From an uncultured Collinsella sp. (GTDB taxonomy: Bacteria > Actinomycetota > Coriobacteriia > Coriobacteriales > Coriobacteriaceae): 64,000 nt of DNA. The notes below the pieces were generated by a model. It saw nothing but the letters and a program-made list of their open reading frames with translations. It made no database searches and was not told the origin of the DNA. The DNA lies in NCBI GenBank assembly GCA_902470805.1, contig CABRHX010000011.1:1-64000 (forward strand), read 5' to 3'. The position numbers and the translations under genes are program-made. Below, in pieces: positions 16,551-24,927 of the stretch (positions within the stretch are counted from its first letter, which is position 1; each line of letters begins with the position of its first letter).

Positions 16551-17474
16551 CTAGCAGGCGGCCATGATGGGGGCAGCAACCTGCTTCTTACGGGAGAGGA
16601 CGCCCGGCATCCAGACGCCGTCGTGCTCGTCGGCAATGCCCAGGCCCTTCTGAGCAGCCTCGGTCTCACCCTCGAGCAGGACCTGCGAGCCCTCCTCCAT
16701 GATGTCGGTGATGCACAGGACGATGCCGTCGGCACCCTTCTCGGCGGCGTAGGCGCGCATGGCCTCGCGGATCTCGTCGATCATGCCGAGTGCACGGCTC
16801 TTGTCGACGGTCTCGTACTGGCCAATGAGCAGCTTCTTGCCGGCTGGCTCGAACATCTTGATGTCGTTGCCGACCATCTCGGCTGCGGTGAAGGAGCCAG
16901 ACGGACGGGTGAGGAAGACCTCCATGCCAAACTTGACCGGGTCGACGCCCACCTGCTCGCCGAGCTTGGCGGCGACGGCGCGGTCGACATCGGTGGTGGT
17001 GGGGCTCTTGAGCATGAGCGTGTCGGTCATCATGGCCGAGAGCAGCAGCTTGGCCTGAACGTCGGAAAGCTCAACGCCGAGCACGCCGGCGAGCTTGGTG
17101 ACGATGGTGCAGCTGGAGCCCCAGGGCAGGCAGATGTAGTGCAGCGGGCCGGCGGTCTCGAAGTCGCCGATGCGGTGATGATCGACAACGCCAAAGACCG
17201 TGGCGTCCTTAAGGCCGGCGACGGACTGGGCAGACTCGTTGTGGTCGGTGAGGACGACGAGCTGACCGGCCTCGACGGAATCAATCACGCGGGGCTCGGC
17301 AATGCCAGCGTCGGCGAGCAGCTTGGCGGACTCGGCCGGAAGCTGGCCCAGAGCGCAAGCCTCGTAGGTGTTGCCGGCATACTCAACCTGGTTAAGCAGC
17401 TGGGACAGGACAACGGCGCTCATGATGGCGTCGTTATCGGGGTTCTGGTGACCAAAGACAAGAACGTTTGCCAT
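16551..17474 (-). CDS. ppaC: Manganese-dependent inorganic pyrophosphatase
   Basis: 307 residues, the usual length for class II (DHH family) pyrophosphatases. GHQNPDNDAI near the N-terminus and VVDHHRIGD near residue 95 hold the metal ligands. The C-terminal DHHA2 domain carries the SRKKQV substrate motif. It hydrolyses PPi from biosynthesis. There are no CBS domains, so this is the non-regulated form. AGTGGAGG precedes the ATG and a strong terminator follows. Confidence 0.95.
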   Translation of the reverse strand: MANVLVFGHQNPDNDAIMSAVVLSQLLNQVEYAGNTYEACALGQLPAESAKLLADAGIAEPRVIDSVEAGQLVVLTDHNESAQSVAGLKDATVFGVVDHHRIGDFETAGPLHYICLPWGSSCTIVTKLAGVLGVELSDVQAKLLLSAMMTDTLMLKSPTTTDVDRAVAAKLGEQVGVDPVKFGMEVFLTRPSGSFTAAEMVGNDIKMFEPAGKKLLIGQYETVDKSRALGMIDEIREAMRAYAAEKGADGIVLCITDIMEEGSQVLLEGETEAAQKGLGIADEHDGVWMPGVLSRKKQVAAPIMAAC

Positions 17475-17597
17475 GGATATCCTCCACTTGATATGTGTAC
17501 TTAGACGTAGCTATGGTAGCACGCCGATGCCGAGCCTTCGCAGACGGAAGAGCCACGGCATATTTTGGGGCAGGTATGGGGGCCAAGGCTGTCCCTT

Positions 17598-17631
17598 TTG
17601 CACCATGTTGGTGCAAAGTAACCCGCCCCCC
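17598..17631. repeat. Intergenic repeat family E, copy 1
   Basis: Contains TTGCACCATGTTGGTGCAA, a hairpin, then AGTAACCCGCCCCC. The same hairpin-plus-tail recurs at 27968-28034. It lies just beyond the 3' end of the ROK kinase gene. Confidence 0.7.
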
Positions 17632-17639
17632 TGCACCAG

Positions 17640-18593
17640 CTATTTGCCAGCGGCGCGCAGAGCTACGTAGGCGGCGCCGATGATGCCGGCGTCGTTGCCG
17701 AGCGAAGCGACCTTAATGGGCGTCTCGCGCGAGGCGGAAAGCGCGTAGCGCTGGAAGCACTCGCGAGCCTTGTCGAGGTAGACATCGGCCGAGGCGGAGG
17801 CGCCGCCGCCGATCAGGAACATCTCGGGGTCGACCACGTTGGCGATAAGCGCCAGGGCGCGACCGAGATAGTCGGCCATGGTATCGGCCGCGGCCAGCGC
17901 AAGCTTGTCGCCCTCGCGGCAGGCCTGGAACACGTCCTTGGAATCTGAGGGGCCGGTGAGCTCGATGGGCTCGACGCCCGCCTTCTTGCACTCGGCAAGG
18001 TAGTTGCTCACCACACCGGTGGCGCTGGAATACTGCTCCAGGTGGCCATGGCCGCCGCAGCCGCAGGTGCGCTCCTCAGCCGGATTCAGGCACATGTGGC
18101 CGATCTCGCCGCCGGCACCCACAACGCCCGACACCACGTCGCCGTTGACGATAACGCCGCCGCCCACGCCGGTACCGATGGTGACCATCACCACGTTCTG
18201 TACACCCTTGGCAGAGCCGAGCCAGGCCTCGCCCATGGCGGCGGCGTTGGCATCGTTCTCGTACTTAACGACCGCGTCGGGGCAGTGCTCCTGAATGGCG
18301 ACTCTCAGCTCGGGCAGGTTAATGGCAATGTTGGCCTTGACCTTGGCATCGCCCGATGCCGGGATGGGGCACGGAACGGCCAGGCCAATACCCGCCACAA
18401 AGGCGCGCGGAATCTGGGCCTTGGCGACCACCTGGTCGATAGCCTCGGTCACCGCGGCAAAGCCCGCAGCGTCAACGATGGGAGGCGTGGGAACGCTGGC
18501 CTTGGCCAGCAGGTTGCCGTCCTCGTCGAACAGACCCTCCTTAACCGAAGTGCCGCCGACGTCAATGCCGATGTAGTACTGCTTAGGTTCCAT
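17640..18593 (-). CDS. ROK family sugar kinase, probable glucokinase
   Basis: 317 residues from ATG 18593 (AAGGTGGG upstream); a longer frame reaches 18659 through a repeat and is unlikely. The N-terminal phosphate loop GIDVGGTSVKEG and the ROK zinc motif with CGCGGHGHLEQ are clear, with no DNA-binding domain, so it is an enzyme rather than a repressor. It likely phosphorylates glucose released by the neighbouring glycosidase. It sits downstream of the PTS/glycosidase operon but behind that operon's terminator, so it is probably transcribed separately. Confidence 0.88.
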   Translation of the reverse strand: MEPKQYYIGIDVGGTSVKEGLFDEDGNLLAKASVPTPPIVDAAGFAAVTEAIDQVVAKAQIPRAFVAGIGLAVPCPIPASGDAKVKANIAINLPELRVAIQEHCPDAVVKYENDANAAAMGEAWLGSAKGVQNVVMVTIGTGVGGGVIVNGDVVSGVVGAGGEIGHMCLNPAEERTCGCGGHGHLEQYSSATGVVSNYLAECKKAGVEPIELTGPSDSKDVFQACREGDKLALAAADTMADYLGRALALIANVVDPEMFLIGGGASASADVYLDKARECFQRYALSASRETPIKVASLGNDAGIIGAAYVALRAAGK

Positions 18594-18656
18594 GGGAGCC
18601 CACCTTTCTCGTTTAAACATTGCCTGTATGGTACCGCTCCCAAGGCAAAAACTTAC

Positions 18657-18690
18657 CAAAAAGGGACAGGTTTGTTTTGGCAGGTTTTAA
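18657..18690. repeat. Palindrome family D, copy 1 (half element)
   Basis: Contains AAAGGGACAGGTTTGTTTTG followed by GCAGGTT. Related sequence forms both arms at 22540-22624 and a short hairpin at 55972-55996. It lies upstream of the ROK gene. Confidence 0.6.
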
Positions 18691-18740
18691 CTGGGGAAAC
18701 GCAAATGGCCGCTCAACAGGCCGCGCAAGACCATCCCCAA

Positions 18741-18776
18741 AAATAAAGGCGCCGGGAGGCGGAGACTCCCGGCGCC
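18741..18776 (-). terminator. Terminator of the PTS operon
   Basis: An 11-bp stem GGCGCCGGGAG / CTCCCGGCGCC followed on the minus strand by TTTATTTTT. Confidence 0.9.
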
Positions 18777-18834
18777 CGTCAAAGGGACTATGTTGTCTGT
18801 CGGACCGCACGGACCTTCGCGGCGATAACGCTGA

Positions 18835-19167
18835 CTAGGCCTTAAGTGCCTGCAGCTGCTTGTGAACCTCGATGAGCTCCGTCGCCATGACGCGCATGGT
18901 CTCGGTACCGGCCATCTGGTCCTCGGCATGCAGCAGAATCAACGGGGCCTCGCCGTTACGCTCGCCGTTGGCCTCTTTCTTCAGAAGCCCCATGTGAACA
19001 TCGTGGCCACCGTTATAGGCCTCGTCGCCCTGCTTGATAAGCTCCTCGGCGGCGTCAAAATCGCCCTCCTTGGCCTTTTGCACGGCATTGATGTACATGC
19101 TCTTGGCGGTACCGACGTAGCTGATGATCTCGAAGCAGGTCATCTGCAGTTCGTTCATATCCTCCAT
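18835..19167 (-). CDS. PTS lactose/cellobiose family IIA component
   Basis: About 110 residues. The helical IIA(Lac) fold carries the phosphorylated His in LILLHAEDQM (about residue 79). It accepts phosphate from HPr and passes it to IIB. The start is uncertain among ATG codons at 19167 and 19158; 19167 lies nine bases after the IIB stop and is used here. It is the last gene of the bgl-IIC-IIB-IIA operon. Confidence 0.9.
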   Translation of the reverse strand: MEDMNELQMTCFEIISYVGTAKSMYINAVQKAKEGDFDAAEELIKQGDEAYNGGHDVHMGLLKKEANGERNGEAPLILLHAEDQMAGTETMRVMATELIEVHKQLQALKA

Positions 19168-19176
19168 GCGGAGCAC

Positions 19177-19479
19177 CTAGCCCATCACGCTGACGCAGTG
19201 GTCAATGATGCCGGCAGCGTTCATGCGGCCGTAGTCGACCATGTTGATGACCTCGACCGGAAAACGGCCGGCGGCCTCCTTCTCAAAGTCACCCTTGGTG
19301 TAGCCGATCTGCGGGCCAAGCAGCAACATGTCGCACTCGTCCAGGTGATCGTGGGCCTCGTTCATGGGACGAGCCTCGATCTCGATATCCAGACCACGGT
19401 TTGCAACCTCGGCCTGCATCTTCTGGACCAGCAGGCTCGTGGACATACCGGCATTGCAGCAGAGCATGATCTTCTTCAT
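19177..19479 (-). CDS. PTS lactose/cellobiose family IIB component
   Basis: 100 residues, normal for IIB(Lac/Cel). The phosphocysteine is in MLCCNAGMSTSLL near residue 8. It relays phosphate from IIA to the sugar crossing IIC. GGAGG lies before the ATG. It is separated from IIC by 158 bp containing a hairpin at 19577-19609, which may let IIB/IIA be expressed at a different level from IIC. Confidence 0.93.
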   Translation of the reverse strand: MKKIMLCCNAGMSTSLLVQKMQAEVANRGLDIEIEARPMNEAHDHLDECDMLLLGPQIGYTKGDFEKEAAGRFPVEVINMVDYGRMNAAGIIDHCVSVMG

Positions 19480-19576
19480 GGTTTCCTCCTTATAACTGCG
19501 CGGCGCGCAGACGACGACTGGTTGTATTCCTTGCGGTTATTGTGCCCTCTTTCTGCGCCCTTACGCAGAAGAGAGA

Positions 19577-19609
19577 TGCGGGCACTGACACCACGTACCG
19601 GTGCCCGCA
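19577..19609 (-). terminator. Intra-operon hairpin between PTS IIC and IIB
   Basis: TGCGGGCAC pairs with GTGCCCGCA across a 15-nt loop, and the minus strand continues TCTCTCTTCT. It resembles a weak terminator or an mRNA-processing and stability stem. Confidence 0.55.
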
Positions 19610-19637
19610 AAGGTGAAAGGGACGAACGTTAGGCGTT

Positions 19638-20981
19638 CTACTCGGCGAGAGCCTCCTGCTTGGCGATTGCCTTCTCGGAAATCTTCATAAAGGGCAGGTA
19701 GACGGCCATGCCAATGACAATCTCGAGAGCCTGCCACACGCCGGCGCGCCAGTCAAAGCCCGTAGCGAGCAGGGCATTGATGACGGGAGGCATGGTCCAG
19801 GGCACCTGGGCGATGCAGGGGCTGATGATGCCTGCGCAGGTAAGGCCATAGGTGATGCCGATGAACAGGTCGGGAAGAAGAACAAACGGGATCATGAGCG
19901 GCAGGTTGTACACGATGGGGTAACCGTAGATAACCGGCTCGTTGATGTTGAACAGACCAGGCAGGATAGCCATCTTGGAAACGGTCTCGGAAGCCTTGTT
20001 CTTGGAGAACAGGAGCGTGTCGAGCAGAAGCATGAGGGTGCAGCCCGAGCCGCCGATGAGGGCGAAGCTGTTAACGATCTGCATGTTCATGTAGTGATCG
20101 GGCTGGATGGTGCCACCGGCGGCAAAGGTAGCCATGTTGTCGACGATGAGCATGGTCAGGATCGGCTCGACGGTAGCGCCAGAGATGGTGGACTGGTGAA
20201 TACCGACGCAGAACAGCAGGTTGGCAAGGGTGTAGATGAGGATAACAGCCCACGGACCGGCGTTCATGATGTTCTTGAGCGGGTTGGAGATGCACGTGGA
20301 GATGATGGCGCACAGATCGGTGCCGGCGCACACGGCGAGCAGGGCTGCGGCAAGAGCGAAGATCGCGAGGTTAAGCAGCATCGGGATCATGACGTTGAAG
20401 GAGTTGGAGACCGCGGGAGGCACGCCCTCGCCCAGCTTAACCTTGAGCTTCTCGACGCCAGAGATCTTGATGAAGAGCGAGACGGAGAGCAGAGCGATGA
20501 TAATGGCCGAGAACAGACCGTTAGTGCCGGTGTTGGCAGTCGAAAGGGCGCCCGTAACCTCGGCGGAGGTGATCTTGTCGGTGAGCAGCGGGCTCGTGGC
20601 GGCAAGCGAGGCGGTAATCTGCTGCGGCATCATGATGACGAAGGCAGAGATGGCGACGACCACGCAAGCGAGCGGGTTATCGAAACGCTTGTTCTTGGCG
20701 AGGCTGTAGCCAATCAATCCGGCCAAGATAATGGCAGAGACGTTGAGGGTGCCCAGCGTAATTGCCGAGCCCCACGTCTGAAGGTTGGCAAGGCCCGCCG
20801 CATCGAGCGGGAACAGAGGGAACACGACGTTGTTAATAAGAACCGCGATACCCGCAAGGATATAGAGCGGCGTGATGGTCGCGAAGGCGTCTCGCAGGGA
20901 ACGCAGGTGAACCTGGTTTCCCACCTTCGCAGAGACCTCGGCAAACTTGTCGAGGAAGCTCTTTCCGTTGTCACTGGCCAT
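19638..20981 (-). CDS. PTS lactose/cellobiose family IIC permease
   Basis: 447 residues with about ten membrane helices, the single-domain EIIC of the Lac family. The N-terminus KFAEVSAKVGNQVHLRSLRDAF and the GIHQSTISGATVEP loop fit the family. It imports a beta-linked disaccharide (lactose, cellobiose or similar) with concurrent phosphorylation by IIB. AGGAG precedes the ATG. It is 120 bp after the glycosidase gene in the same direction. Confidence 0.93.
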   Translation of the reverse strand: MASDNGKSFLDKFAEVSAKVGNQVHLRSLRDAFATITPLYILAGIAVLINNVVFPLFPLDAAGLANLQTWGSAITLGTLNVSAIILAGLIGYSLAKNKRFDNPLACVVVAISAFVIMMPQQITASLAATSPLLTDKITSAEVTGALSTANTGTNGLFSAIIIALLSVSLFIKISGVEKLKVKLGEGVPPAVSNSFNVMIPMLLNLAIFALAAALLAVCAGTDLCAIISTCISNPLKNIMNAGPWAVILIYTLANLLFCVGIHQSTISGATVEPILTMLIVDNMATFAAGGTIQPDHYMNMQIVNSFALIGGSGCTLMLLLDTLLFSKNKASETVSKMAILPGLFNINEPVIYGYPIVYNLPLMIPFVLLPDLFIGITYGLTCAGIISPCIAQVPWTMPPVINALLATGFDWRAGVWQALEIVIGMAVYLPFMKISEKAIAKQEALAE

Positions 20982-21101
20982 GATTGCTCCTAACTTTCAA
21001 ATCCGGCCTTTTCCTATGCGCACGGTGGTCTGTCGCCCTCTGCCACCAGATGTGCCATGTGTTGCGCGCGGCGGCGCGCGGTCTGGGCGTTCGCCCGGTC
21101 G

Positions 21102-22502
21102 CTAATCAACCACGTGGGTCGTGGCGACCTGTTTGAGCCAGGCCGCCGACTTCTTAAGACGGCGCTTGTAGCCATCCATCAGATCGACCTCGACAAAGCC
21201 ATAGCGATTCTTAAAGGCATTGGCCCAAGACCAGTTATCGATGACGGCCCAATAATGGTATCCGCGACACTTGGCGCCCTCGGCGATTGCCTTGGCAACC
21301 CACTCCAGGTGCTGGCGTACAAAGTCGACGCGGTAGTCGTCCTGGATGGTTCCTTCGGCGTCACGGTTCTTGTATTCGTCCATGATGCCAATGCCGTTCT
21401 CGGAAACGAACCACTCAAGATCGGGGTAGTTCTTAGCGCAGTCCATGCCAAAGTCGTAGAGGCCCTGCGGGTAGATCTCCCAGCCGCGGCTCTCGTTCAT
21501 AACGGCGTCGGGCCATACGTACTCGTCGGCAAAGTGCGGTAGGCCGTACTGGTCGACCTTGCTCGCCGGTGCCTGAACACGCGTGGGATGGTAGTAGTTG
21601 CAGCCGAGCCAGTCGACAACACCCTGCTTGAGAATCTCTTGGTCGCCGGCACGGAACGGGAGCTTAACGCCGCCCTCGGCCAGGCTGTCGAGCACGTCGG
21701 CGGGAAGTTCGCCCTTGGTAATAAGGTCGAGCCACCAGCGATTGTTGATGCCGCTGGTCATACGCACGGCCTCGAGGTCTGCCTCGCTGGGGTTCTCCTT
21801 GGTGTAGACCGGGGTAAAGCAGTTGATCATGCCGATCTTGGCATCGGAGCGAATAGCGCCCTCGTCATAGGCGCGACGATAGTTGGCCACGGCCAGCGCA
21901 TGTGCCAGCGAGATGTGATACTGCACGGTGCGAGCGCGGCTAAAGTCGTGGAGTTGCGGGAACCACACGCCCTCCTGATAGCGCTGCTCGGGCTCGACGA
22001 TGGGCTCGTTAAAGGTGAACCAGTACTTAATCTCCTGGCCAAACTCGTGGAAGGCGACGTCGGCGTAATGCGCGTAAGCCTCGACGACCTCACGGCTCTC
22101 CCAGCCGCCACGGTTAAAGAGGTAGGTGGGCATGTCAAAGTGGTACAGGTTGACGAACGGCTCCAGACCAGCCTCGCGAGAGGCGCGGAACAGCTCGTGA
22201 TACCACGCAGCGCCCTCCTCATTAAGGTTGCCGTCGGCATCGAGCAGACGGCTCCACTGAATGGAAGTGCGATAGGTATCCAGGCCCAAGTCCTTCAAAA
22301 TGCGAAAGTCTTCCTGGTACTTGGCCATAAAGTCATTGCCGGCATAAGAGCCAACGCAGTTGTAGAACGAACCCAGATCCTGGATGGACCAGGTGTCCCA
22401 CAGGTTCTCGAGCTTGCCGCCTTGGTTCCACTGACCCTCAGTCTGCGGGCCGGACATAGCAGCGCCAAAGAAGAAGTCGTTGGGCAGCTGATACTGTGCC
22501 AT
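21102..22502 (-). CDS. Glycoside hydrolase family 1, probable 6-phospho-beta-glycosidase
   Basis: 466 residues from ATG 22502. The acid/base Glu is E166 in FTFNEP and the nucleophile is E369 in FVSENG. In the segment IDNWSWANAFKNRYG, Ser425, Lys431 and Tyr434 stand where 6-phospho-beta-glycosidases bind the 6-phosphate, and where non-phospho GH1 enzymes have Glu. With the PTS next door, the likely substrate is a 6-phosphorylated beta-disaccharide; lactose versus cellobiose cannot be settled. It is the first gene of the operon, opposite the GntR regulator. Confidence 0.9.
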   Translation of the reverse strand: MAQYQLPNDFFFGAAMSGPQTEGQWNQGGKLENLWDTWSIQDLGSFYNCVGSYAGNDFMAKYQEDFRILKDLGLDTYRTSIQWSRLLDADGNLNEEGAAWYHELFRASREAGLEPFVNLYHFDMPTYLFNRGGWESREVVEAYAHYADVAFHEFGQEIKYWFTFNEPIVEPEQRYQEGVWFPQLHDFSRARTVQYHISLAHALAVANYRRAYDEGAIRSDAKIGMINCFTPVYTKENPSEADLEAVRMTSGINNRWWLDLITKGELPADVLDSLAEGGVKLPFRAGDQEILKQGVVDWLGCNYYHPTRVQAPASKVDQYGLPHFADEYVWPDAVMNESRGWEIYPQGLYDFGMDCAKNYPDLEWFVSENGIGIMDEYKNRDAEGTIQDDYRVDFVRQHLEWVAKAIAEGAKCRGYHYWAVIDNWSWANAFKNRYGFVEVDLMDGYKRRLKKSAAWLKQVATTHVVD

Positions 22503-22539
22503 CAAAGTCCTCGCTTTCGTGTTCTAGAGCTTCCGGTTG

Positions 22540-22624
22540 GAGACGGGTTTGCTTTGACAGGTTATCCGGCGCGGGCGCGCACCGGTCATACCGATATCCA
22601 ACCTGCCAAAACAAAACCGTCCCT
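22540..22624. repeat. Palindrome family D, copy 2 (full inverted repeat)
   Basis: The left arm (GACGGGTTTGCTTTGACAGG) and the complement of the right arm (GGGACGGTTTTGTTTTGGCA, ending 22624) match with a few changes around a GC-rich centre GGCGCGGGCGCGC. It lies in the leader of the glycosidase operon, between its start codon and the probable promoter. Confidence 0.75.
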
Positions 22625-22688
22625 AAACAGTCAATCCTGTTCTGCGGTAGGATTCCGTTTGTTGCTTAAACTATAGCGCTCTAATTTT

Positions 22689-22776
22689 AAAAGTAAAGCG
22701 TCTTTTTCTTTTTTCTTTATCGAACTTCTTAGATAAAAGTAATCTGGGTGCCCTGTTGAGGGTTATACTTACTTTT
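22689..22776. promoter_or_regulatory. Divergent promoter region with three AAAAGTAA boxes, candidate GntR operators
   Basis: AAAAGTAA occurs at 22689-22696 and 22735-22742, and inverted at 22769-22776. A minus-strand promoter reading TTTACT-16 bp-TATAGT (the -10 near 22672-22677) overlaps the first box. A plus-strand -10 TATACT at 22764-22769 abuts the third. The layout suits auto-regulation and operon control by the GntR protein; binding is inferred. Confidence 0.45.
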
Positions 22777-22805
22777 GTATTCAAATATGTCGGAAAGGAG
22801 GTTCC

Positions 22806-23525
22806 ATGATTCCCAAATACGAGGCGATAGCTGCAGATATTCGTCGGAGTATTGAGGATGGCGCTCTTAAACCGGGCGATAAGCTTCCCACCGTCGTTGA
22901 GTTCTGCGAGCTCTATAGCGTTTCCAAAATCACCGTCAAACGAGCTATCGAGCAAATCACCGAGGAAGGTCTTATTACCAGCCGTCGTGGATCGGGTACC
23001 TACGTTAAGGACACGGCGGGACTTCCCGGCCAGGCGTTTTTCCAGGGCAAAAACGACCGTGCCCAGGGTTTTTCGTATGAGCACCGCGGGGAGAAGGTGA
23101 CCTCGGTGGTCTACGATTTCTCGATTGTTAATCCACCAGCGGACATCGCAGCCCAGCTGGGAATTGCCGAGGATGACTTTGCCTATCACGTCGTGCGCGT
23201 GCGTCAGGCCGATGAGGAGCCCATCGTTATCGAGTACACCTACATGCCCCTCGAGCTGATTCCGGGGCTGAAAAAGAAGGACCTGTACGGATCGCTCTAC
23301 CGCTTCATCCGAGAGCAATGCGGGCTGAAGATTTCGAGCTTTCACCGTACCATTCGCGCCGTGGCAGCAACCGAGGAAGAAGCCGAGCGTCTGGACACCA
23401 AACCTGGCTCTCCCCTGCTCGAGCTCACCCAGATTGGCTTTTTGGACAGCGGTGCCGCCTTTGAGTATTCGACCTCGCGCAACGTTGGCGACCGCTTTGA
23501 GTTGCACAATGTAACGTTGGCATAG
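22806..23525 (+). CDS. GntR/HutC family transcriptional regulator with UTRA domain
   Basis: 239 residues. The N-terminal winged helix (residues 1-70, PTVVEFCELYSVSKITVKRA and RRGSGTYV) binds DNA. The C-terminal UTRA domain (about 85-235) likely senses a phosphorylated sugar. It is divergent from the glycosidase-PTS operon and is its probable local regulator. AAAGGAGG lies just before the ATG. The neighbouring gene downstream in the same direction is manA. Confidence 0.93.
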   Translation: MIPKYEAIAADIRRSIEDGALKPGDKLPTVVEFCELYSVSKITVKRAIEQITEEGLITSRRGSGTYVKDTAGLPGQAFFQGKNDRAQGFSYEHRGEKVTSVVYDFSIVNPPADIAAQLGIAEDDFAYHVVRVRQADEEPIVIEYTYMPLELIPGLKKKDLYGSLYRFIREQCGLKISSFHRTIRAVAATEEEAERLDTKPGSPLLELTQIGFLDSGAAFEYSTSRNVGDRFELHNVTLA

Positions 23526-23599
23526 GTTTTTGTAGTCATGCGGGCGCTCGTTTTGAGCAGTTTTACGCGGCGCCCACGCAGCACAATGGGAGTATGAAC

Positions 23600-24532
23600 A
23601 TGTCCGATTTGATTAAACTGACGCCGATCTTCCACGAGAAGATCTGGGGCGGCCGCCAGCTGGAGGCCGTGTTTGGCTACGACATTCCCGAGGGTCCCAT
23701 CGGTGAGTGCTGGGCCATCTCGGCCCATCCCAACGGCGACTGCCAGATCGCTGAGGGCCCGTACGCCGGTCACACGCTGTCATGGCTGTGGGCCGAGCAC
23801 CGCGAGCTCTTTGGCAATTGCGAAGGCAAGGAGTTCCCGCTGCTCATTAAGATTCTGGACGCCAAGGACGACCTTTCAATCCAGATTCATCCCAACGACG
23901 AGTACGCCGCCAAGCACGAGAACGGCAGCCTGGGAAAAACCGAGTGCTGGTATGTGCTGGACTGCGAGCCCGGTGCCACGATCATCGTCGGCCAGCGCGC
24001 GCATGACCGCGCCGAGGCCGCGCAGATGATCGAGGACGGCCGCTGGGACGACATGCTCAACGTACTGCCGATCCACAAGGGCGACTTTTTCCAGATTGAT
24101 TCCGGTACCGTGCACGCCATCAAGACCGGCACGCTCATTTTGGAGACGCAGCAGTCGAGCGACGTGACGTATCGCCTGTACGACTACGACCGCCCCGGCA
24201 CCGACGGCAAGCTGCGCCCGCTGCACATTGAGCAGAGCCTCGACTGCATCGATTTTGATGCTCAGGCTCCGGTCGACGGTACCGTGACCGCGCCCGAAGT
24301 CGACGGCGTGACCGAGCTCGAGTCTAACTCCTGCTACACCGTCGATCGCGTGCGCGTCGACGGCAGCAAGACCCTCGACCAGCGCTGGCCCTTCATGTGC
24401 CTGTCGGTCATCGACGGCGAAGGCACCGTCTGCGGCGACCCCGTCCACAAGGGAAGCCACCTGCTGGCCCCGAGCACCGTGGACAAGATTGAACTCGAGG
24501 GCAAGATGGAACTAATCATCTCGCACCTCTAG
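23600..24532 (+). CDS. manA: Mannose-6-phosphate isomerase, class I
   Basis: 310 residues from the ATG at 23600, which has GGGAG at a proper distance; the ATG at 23594 is too close to it. A cupin-fold zinc enzyme interconverting mannose-6-P and fructose-6-P. The metal ligands lie in IQIHPNDEYA and KTECWYVLD, with the later His in GTVHAI. Length fits the short bacterial class. It may be co-transcribed with gntR, 74 bp upstream, or have its own promoter. Confidence 0.93.
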   Translation: MSDLIKLTPIFHEKIWGGRQLEAVFGYDIPEGPIGECWAISAHPNGDCQIAEGPYAGHTLSWLWAEHRELFGNCEGKEFPLLIKILDAKDDLSIQIHPNDEYAAKHENGSLGKTECWYVLDCEPGATIIVGQRAHDRAEAAQMIEDGRWDDMLNVLPIHKGDFFQIDSGTVHAIKTGTLILETQQSSDVTYRLYDYDRPGTDGKLRPLHIEQSLDCIDFDAQAPVDGTVTAPEVDGVTELESNSCYTVDRVRVDGSKTLDQRWPFMCLSVIDGEGTVCGDPVHKGSHLLAPSTVDKIELEGKMELIISHL

Positions 24533-24559
24533 ACCGCAACAACAACCCAAAACGCAACA

Positions 24560-24593
24560 AGGGGCTCCCCCGTTCATCAACGGAGGAGCCCCT
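24560..24593 (+). terminator. Hairpin terminator after manA
   Basis: AGGGGCTCC / GGAGCCCCT stem with inner CCGTT / AACGG, loop CATC. The T-run is poor (ACTCACATCTATTTAT). Confidence 0.65.
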
Positions 24594-24698
24594 ACTCACA
24601 TCTATTTATCTATCAGCCCACCCGGCTCTCCAGATCAAAAAGCGAACGAGCAAGGCGACGTTCGCAAGCTGCAGGCCAAAACGCCGCAAGGAAGAGGA

Positions 24699-24807
24699 CG
24701 CGCCGGGGGCTTTGGTCGATCGCGAGTTCCGCACGAGCCGGAGAGCACTTAATGTGCTCTCCGTGCGAGCAGGACTGTCCGAGCAGGCGACCAAAGCCCC
24801 CGGCGCG
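24699..24807. repeat. Large structured palindrome with 20-bp perfect outer arms
   Basis: Bases 24699-24718 (CGCGCCGGGGGCTTTGGTCG) are an exact reverse complement of 24788-24807. In the middle, GGAGAGCAC-TTAAT-GTGCTCTCC forms a second perfect hairpin flanked by CGCAC/GTGCG. The gap from manA to pcrA (24533-24927) holds this element, the manA hairpin and the pcrA terminator, and no gene. The element at 53612-53714 has a similar plan. Confidence 0.75.
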
Positions 24808-24852
24808 CCCGCCTAGCCGGATGTACGGGTTTTCCAGGTGCGGCAGATCGGC

Positions 24853-24888
24853 CTGAAAGAGGAGGGCATAGACCTTGAGGTCATGCCC
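24853..24888 (-). terminator. Terminator of pcrA, family I hairpin
   Basis: GGGCATAGACC pairs with GGTCATGCCC around TTGA, with one A:A mismatch. The minus strand ends in TCCTCTTTC. The same hairpin core follows uppP at 28098-28140. Confidence 0.7.
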
Positions 24889-24927
24889 GACGATTGAAGG
24901 CCGAGGTGCCGTGCCTGGGAAAGCCGC

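Noticed and set aside
22671..23507. 278-codon minus-strand frame opposite gntR
   Set aside because: The plus-strand GntR has a strong ribosome site and both domains; the reverse frame has no motif.
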